From CALKWS01 sp035302405 (lineage in GTDB: Bacteria > Actinomycetota > Actinomycetes > Actinomycetales > Beutenbergiaceae): a DNA stretch of 7,220 nt. The stretch covers positions 1 through 7,220 of the forward strand of contig DATGSR010000151.1 in the NCBI GenBank assembly GCA_035302405.1. The letters run 5' to 3'. Below the pieces are notes generated by a model that made no database searches, was not told where the DNA came from, and saw nothing but the letters and a program-made list of their open reading frames with translations. Both the position numbers and the translations under genes were made by a program. Positions 4,732 to 7,220 of this stretch are shown here, piece after piece. The stretch's first letter is position 1. The number at the start of each line of letters is the position of its first letter.

Positions 4732-6798
4732 TCACAAACCGTTGGCCACCGCCGCAGCGGCTCGCAGCCACGCCCGCTGCGTCGCCGGGGCCAGGGAGTC
4801 GTAGTGCAACACCGACTCCACCATCGCCCGGTCATACGGGATGGTGACGACTTCCCGTACCCAGCCGGTGAACCCGTCGGCGATCTGCTTGGCCGAGGGG
4901 TTGGTGTCCTTCTCTCGGGCTTGGGAGACCACCACCACGGCGTTGCGCGCCAGGTGCGCGGTGCGTTCCCCGCGCTGGGCGAGGGCCTCCAGAAGTAACG
5001 CTCCGGCCTCGGCGTGTTCGGGTTTGGCGATGGTGGCCACCACCAACTGGTCAGCCTTGTCGATCATCCGCAACCAGTGGTCGGCGGACTCATCGTTACC
5101 CGAGTCGATGAAGATCAGCCGGTAATACCGCCCCGCCACGTCGTGCACGAGATCCACATCGTCGCCGGTGAGCCGCTGCTCAGCGGACAGCACATTTGGG
5201 TTGGACCGCAGTACGTCGTACTTGTCGGCCGCTTGATGGTGTACGAAGTGGGAGATGTCCCCGGCTTTGGCCGCCGGATCCAACAAGGCGTCACCTTCCG
5301 GCAGCAGGTCCTGCACGGTGGCCTCGTGTTTGCCCTGTTCGGTGCGCCAGCCCAGGGTGCCGCGGGTTTCGTTGTTGTCCCAGGCCAGGGTCGCCGCCCC
5401 GGAGTTGCGGGCGAACACCGCCGCCAGCAGCGCGGTGGTGGGCGTCTTGTTCGCCCCGCCCTTACCGTTGACCACCGCGATCGTGCGCACCCCGGGCCAA
5501 TGTTGGGAGACGGCGTTGATATCGGCGCGCATCGCGCGTTCTGCCGCACTCGGGCTGGTGCGGATGCCCAGTTTGGTCAGCGCCCCGCGCATGCCCGTGG
5601 AGGCGGGTGCTTCCGCCTGCTCGGTGCGTAGGAAGGACTCGCGCAGGTCCCGGCGGCGCAGGGTCTGCTGCTCCGTTCCGTGCGCCTGCTCAAGACCGGG
5701 CGGGGCAGTCATCGGGGGGTTGGGGGGCGCCCCGTGGTGGGGATACGGCGGCGCGTGGCCGTCCGGGGAAGCGTAGTGGCCCTCACCGCCGTAGCCGGGC
5801 GGAGGGACGGCGCCCGGTTGGGTCGGGTACGCCCAGTGGTCCGCACCCGGTTGCTGCGCACCACCGGCGGGAGCGCCTTGGGGCGGCGCGGTCTGAGCGG
5901 GGTGGGGCATACCCGCGCCGTGCTGGTCCGGCAATTGATAGCCGGCAGGCGGCTGTTCCGGCTGTTGGCCGGTGGGTTGTTCCGCTTGCCGGCCGGAGGG
6001 CTGCTCCTGCCACGCCATGCCGGGCGGCGGGTACTGGTAGGCCGTGTGCTGTTCCGTCTGTGCTGGCGGATCGTCATGCACGGGTGCCTGCGGGAAGTCT
6101 TGGTCCCGGTTCGGATCCCGGAAGGTGCGGGTGACAGCGCCGGGCGCCAACCCGGCATTCGGGTCTACTGGTTGGTCGGAGCCCGTGCCGCCCCACCCGC
6201 CGTCGTGCCCCCATCCGGGGCTGCTGTCCAGTCCGGCACCGTCGCCGTAGCCGGCCGGTGGCGGCGCGTACGTCGCATGGGTATCGGAACCTGCAGCCGC
6301 GGCAGCGGGAGGACCACCCCCCGAGTTGGCCGATGGGCCACCACCCGCGGTCGCCGTCCCCGTAGCGGCGGAACTGCTAGCACCCGGGAGCGTATCGCCG
6401 CTGATATCGGCCCCGGTCGGGGCTGCTTCGGCCGTACCGAAGGCCTGCGGTGCCAGCCCTGGAGCCGCCGGTTGCTCGGCGTCAGCGGGGGCGGTGGACG
6501 GGTCGGCGCGATGCGGGACGACGGGCGGGTCGGCGGGAGCCTCATCGGTGATGTCACCGTCCGGCGTGACCACCATCTGCCATCCGCCGCCGTCCGGGTC
6601 GGTCAGGGTGACCTGGACCGGGCCGCCGACGATCTGGGCGGCCAACCCGGTGATGTACTGGACCGCCTGGGCTCTGGTGTCGTTGAGATCCGTGCCCTGC
6701 AATTCGTAGGTGCCGCCGTTGAACACCACCAGCGCGCTGCGATCCGAGCGCAACTGGGCCAATACCTCGGGAAGCACCGCCTGCTCTCCGATCCCCAT
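4732..6798 (-). CDS. ParA/MinD-type ATPase with N-terminal domain and long disordered linker (EspI-like architecture)
   Basis: A 688-residue protein in three parts. Residues 1 to about 85 form a small folded domain (MGIGEQAVLPEVLAQL onward, ending near MVVTPDGDI). About 86-375 is low-complexity Pro/Gln/Gly/Ala sequence, surely disordered. About 380-688 is a SIMIBI P-loop ATPase with deviant Walker A N444-GKGGANKT (signature Lys446, Lys451), Asp474 in AWDNNETRGTLGW (A' motif) and Asp565 in LIFIDSGNDE (Walker B). The Walker A is unusual, with Asn450 for the common Gly and Pro453 for Thr. The start ATG has AAGGAG 6 bases upstream. The layout and length recall mycobacterial EspI (ESX-1 associated), and I recall related actinobacterial ATPases, but no ParB, type VII secretion or WXG100 gene is in view. 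The role is probably positioning, partitioning or secretion control, unproven. It appears monocistronic or paired with the metallopeptidase downstream. Confidence 0.85.
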   Translation of the reverse strand: MGIGEQAVLPEVLAQLRSDRSALVVFNGGTYELQGTDLNDTRAQAVQYITGLAAQIVGGPVQVTLTDPDGGGWQMVVTPDGDITDEAPADPPVVPHRADPSTAPADAEQPAAPGLAPQAFGTAEAAPTGADISGDTLPGASSSAATGTATAGGGPSANSGGGPPAAAAAGSDTHATYAPPPAGYGDGAGLDSSPGWGHDGGWGGTGSDQPVDPNAGLAPGAVTRTFRDPNRDQDFPQAPVHDDPPAQTEQHTAYQYPPPGMAWQEQPSGRQAEQPTGQQPEQPPAGYQLPDQHGAGMPHPAQTAPPQGAPAGGAQQPGADHWAYPTQPGAVPPPGYGGEGHYASPDGHAPPYPHHGAPPNPPMTAPPGLEQAHGTEQQTLRRRDLRESFLRTEQAEAPASTGMRGALTKLGIRTSPSAAERAMRADINAVSQHWPGVRTIAVVNGKGGANKTPTTALLAAVFARNSGAATLAWDNNETRGTLGWRTEQGKHEATVQDLLPEGDALLDPAAKAGDISHFVHHQAADKYDVLRSNPNVLSAEQRLTGDDVDLVHDVAGRYYRLIFIDSGNDESADHWLRMIDKADQLVVATIAKPEHAEAGALLLEALAQRGERTAHLARNAVVVVSQAREKDTNPSAKQIADGFTGWVREVVTIPYDRAMVESVLHYDSLAPATQRAWLRAAAAVANGL

Positions 6799-6819
6799 TC
6801 ACCGCTCCTTGGTTGGCGA

Positions 6820-6833
6820 GCATGTACACATGC
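6820..6833. promoter_or_regulatory. Palindromic operator candidate before the ParA-like gene
   Basis: GCATGTACACATGC is an inverted repeat with perfect 6-base arms and a 2-base centre. It ends 22 bases before the ATPase ATG. It lies just downstream of the best -10 candidate, around the expected transcription start, a usual position for a repressor site. The binding protein is unknown. Confidence 0.4.
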
Positions 6834-7050
6834 GGACTTCGAGCACTCTATCCACATACCCCTCGGCCCGCGCCAAGCCACGAGCCGGCCGTTCAACCGC
6901 CGCAGGCCTCGCCGCTGGCTCGCGCAGCATCGAGCCATCGCGCGCCCACCAGCATCCGCACGATCGCCCCGCGCACCAGCACCCGCACGCGCACCGGATC
7001 TTGGCTGTCGCACGCAAGCGTTGATCGCGGTGCGCAAGGCCACACCCACG
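6834..7050. other. Intergenic stretch without a supported gene
   Basis: Together with the flanking bases this forms a 342-base gap between the ATPase start and the tRNA gene. Open frames cross it on both strands but lack Shine-Dalgarno sites and recognisable protein composition. The only internal structure I see is an imperfect direct repeat, CACCAGCATCCGCACG at 6947-6962 and a 15/16 match at 6974-6989 (27-base period). Otherwise I see nothing in it. Confidence 0.5.
6845..6850 (-). promoter_or_regulatory. Weak -10 candidate for the ParA-like gene
   Basis: TAGAGT on the minus strand fits the TANNNT consensus of actinobacterial housekeeping promoters and stands about 47 bases before the ATPase start in a locally less GC-rich patch. 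The nearest TTGG-like -35 (TTGGCG) is 20 bases away, too far to be ideal, so this is only a candidate. Confidence 0.25.
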
Positions 7051-7054
7051 CGTT

Positions 7055-7084
7055 TTGCTCCCGGCTAGGATCGTGCCGTATGCT
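7055..7084 (+). promoter_or_regulatory. Promoter candidate for the tRNA-Glu gene
   Basis: A -35-like TTGCTC (7055-7060) and -10 TATGCT (7079-7084) are separated by 18 bases. Transcription would start near 7091, giving a pre-tRNA leader of about 50 bases. That leader holds a 5-bp hairpin, CGTCG-TTA-CGACG (7101-7113). The -35 is poor (three of six consensus bases), so confidence is limited. TAGGAT (7066-7071) is an alternative -10 without a good -35. Confidence 0.35.
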
Positions 7085-7140
7085 TTCGGAGGTCTTGGGG
7101 CGTCGTTACGACGTCACGGGCGTCCAGTACGTAAGACCGG

Positions 7141-7213
7141 GCCCCCATCGTCTAGCGGCCTAGGACGCCGCCCTTTCAAGGCGGTAACACGGGTTCGAAT
7201 CCCGTTGGGGGTA
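7141..7213 (+). tRNA. tRNA-Glu (anticodon UUC)
   Basis: A complete 73-base cloverleaf. The acceptor stem is GCCCCCA (7141-7147) with TGGGGGT (7206-7212), the first pair being a G-U wobble. The D-arm begins at TCTAGCGGCCTAGGA. The anticodon stem CCGCC/GGCGG (7168-7172 with 7180-7184) holds loop CTTTCAA with anticodon TTC at 7175-7177. The T-arm is ACGGG-TTCGAAT-CCCGT (7189-7205). The discriminator base is A7213. CCA is not encoded; ACG follows. It reads GAA and, by wobble, GAG codons. The sequence is the usual actinobacterial tRNA-Glu type. Further tRNA genes often follow, but the window ends 7 bases later. Confidence 0.97.
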
Positions 7214-7220
7214 CGAATCC

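Noticed and set aside
6947..6989. Two 16-base near-identical direct repeats with 27-base period as iterons or CRISPR-like units
   Set aside because: Only two copies in a His/Arg-codon-like GC-rich stretch, no spacer or repeat structure beyond that; probably chance or slippage.
5680..7068. 462-codon open frame on the plus strand opposite the ParA-like gene
   Set aside because: It is Arg/Gly/Val-rich with no recognisable domain or Shine-Dalgarno and mirrors the GC-biased third positions of the minus-strand gene, whose P-loop motifs are clear.
7080..7163. Short ORF starting at ATG 7080
   Set aside because: It ends inside the tRNA gene and has no Shine-Dalgarno; the ATG overlaps the -10 candidate.

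Overview
The window reads as chromosomal DNA of a high-GC Gram-positive bacterium (Actinomycetota). The evidence is strong GC bias at third codon positions, GTG starts, 4-base ATGA/GTGA stop-start overlaps, and an actinobacterial-type tRNA-Glu without an encoded CCA. Micrococcales is a guess; nothing here fixes the genus. I see no rRNA, insertion sequence, prophage gene or CRISPR array.

Left block (1-1806, minus strand, transcribed right to left). A 64-residue polar, acidic hypothetical protein comes first. It is followed by methionine-(R)-sulfoxide reductase MsrB, an endonuclease/exonuclease/phosphatase-fold hydrolase, and the N-terminal part of an EamA/RhtA-type membrane transporter cut by the window edge. 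The last three are joined by ATGA overlaps and should be translationally coupled.

Middle block (1921-4223, plus strand, divergent from the left block). This holds a pyrimidine-dimer DNA glycosylase/endonuclease V family protein, a SurE-type nucleotidase 27 bases downstream, and UDP-glucose 4-epimerase GalE, whose GTG overlaps the surE stop. The spacing indicates one operon linking DNA repair, nucleotide dephosphorylation and nucleotide-sugar metabolism.

Right block (4239-6798, minus strand). A large ParA/MinD-type ATPase (688 residues) has a small N-terminal domain, a disordered linker rich in Pro/Gln/Gly/Ala, and a C-terminal P-loop domain. It is followed by a 133-base intergenic region and a small HExxH metallopeptidase that converges on galE. 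The intergenic region has a 37-base tandem duplication whose units each carry a perfect 7-bp inverted repeat. It also has a possible leader of two overlapping 7-codon ORFs inside a bulged hairpin, ending at the peptidase start.

Right edge (6799-7220). The ATPase has a strong Shine-Dalgarno and a near-perfect palindrome just upstream. The following stretch of about 200 bases has no gene I can support. A tRNA-Glu(UUC) gene then runs on the plus strand.

Most of the window is ordinary housekeeping content. The least explained items are the ATPase with its unusual architecture and the structured region in front of the metallopeptidase. I do not see a complete new system.
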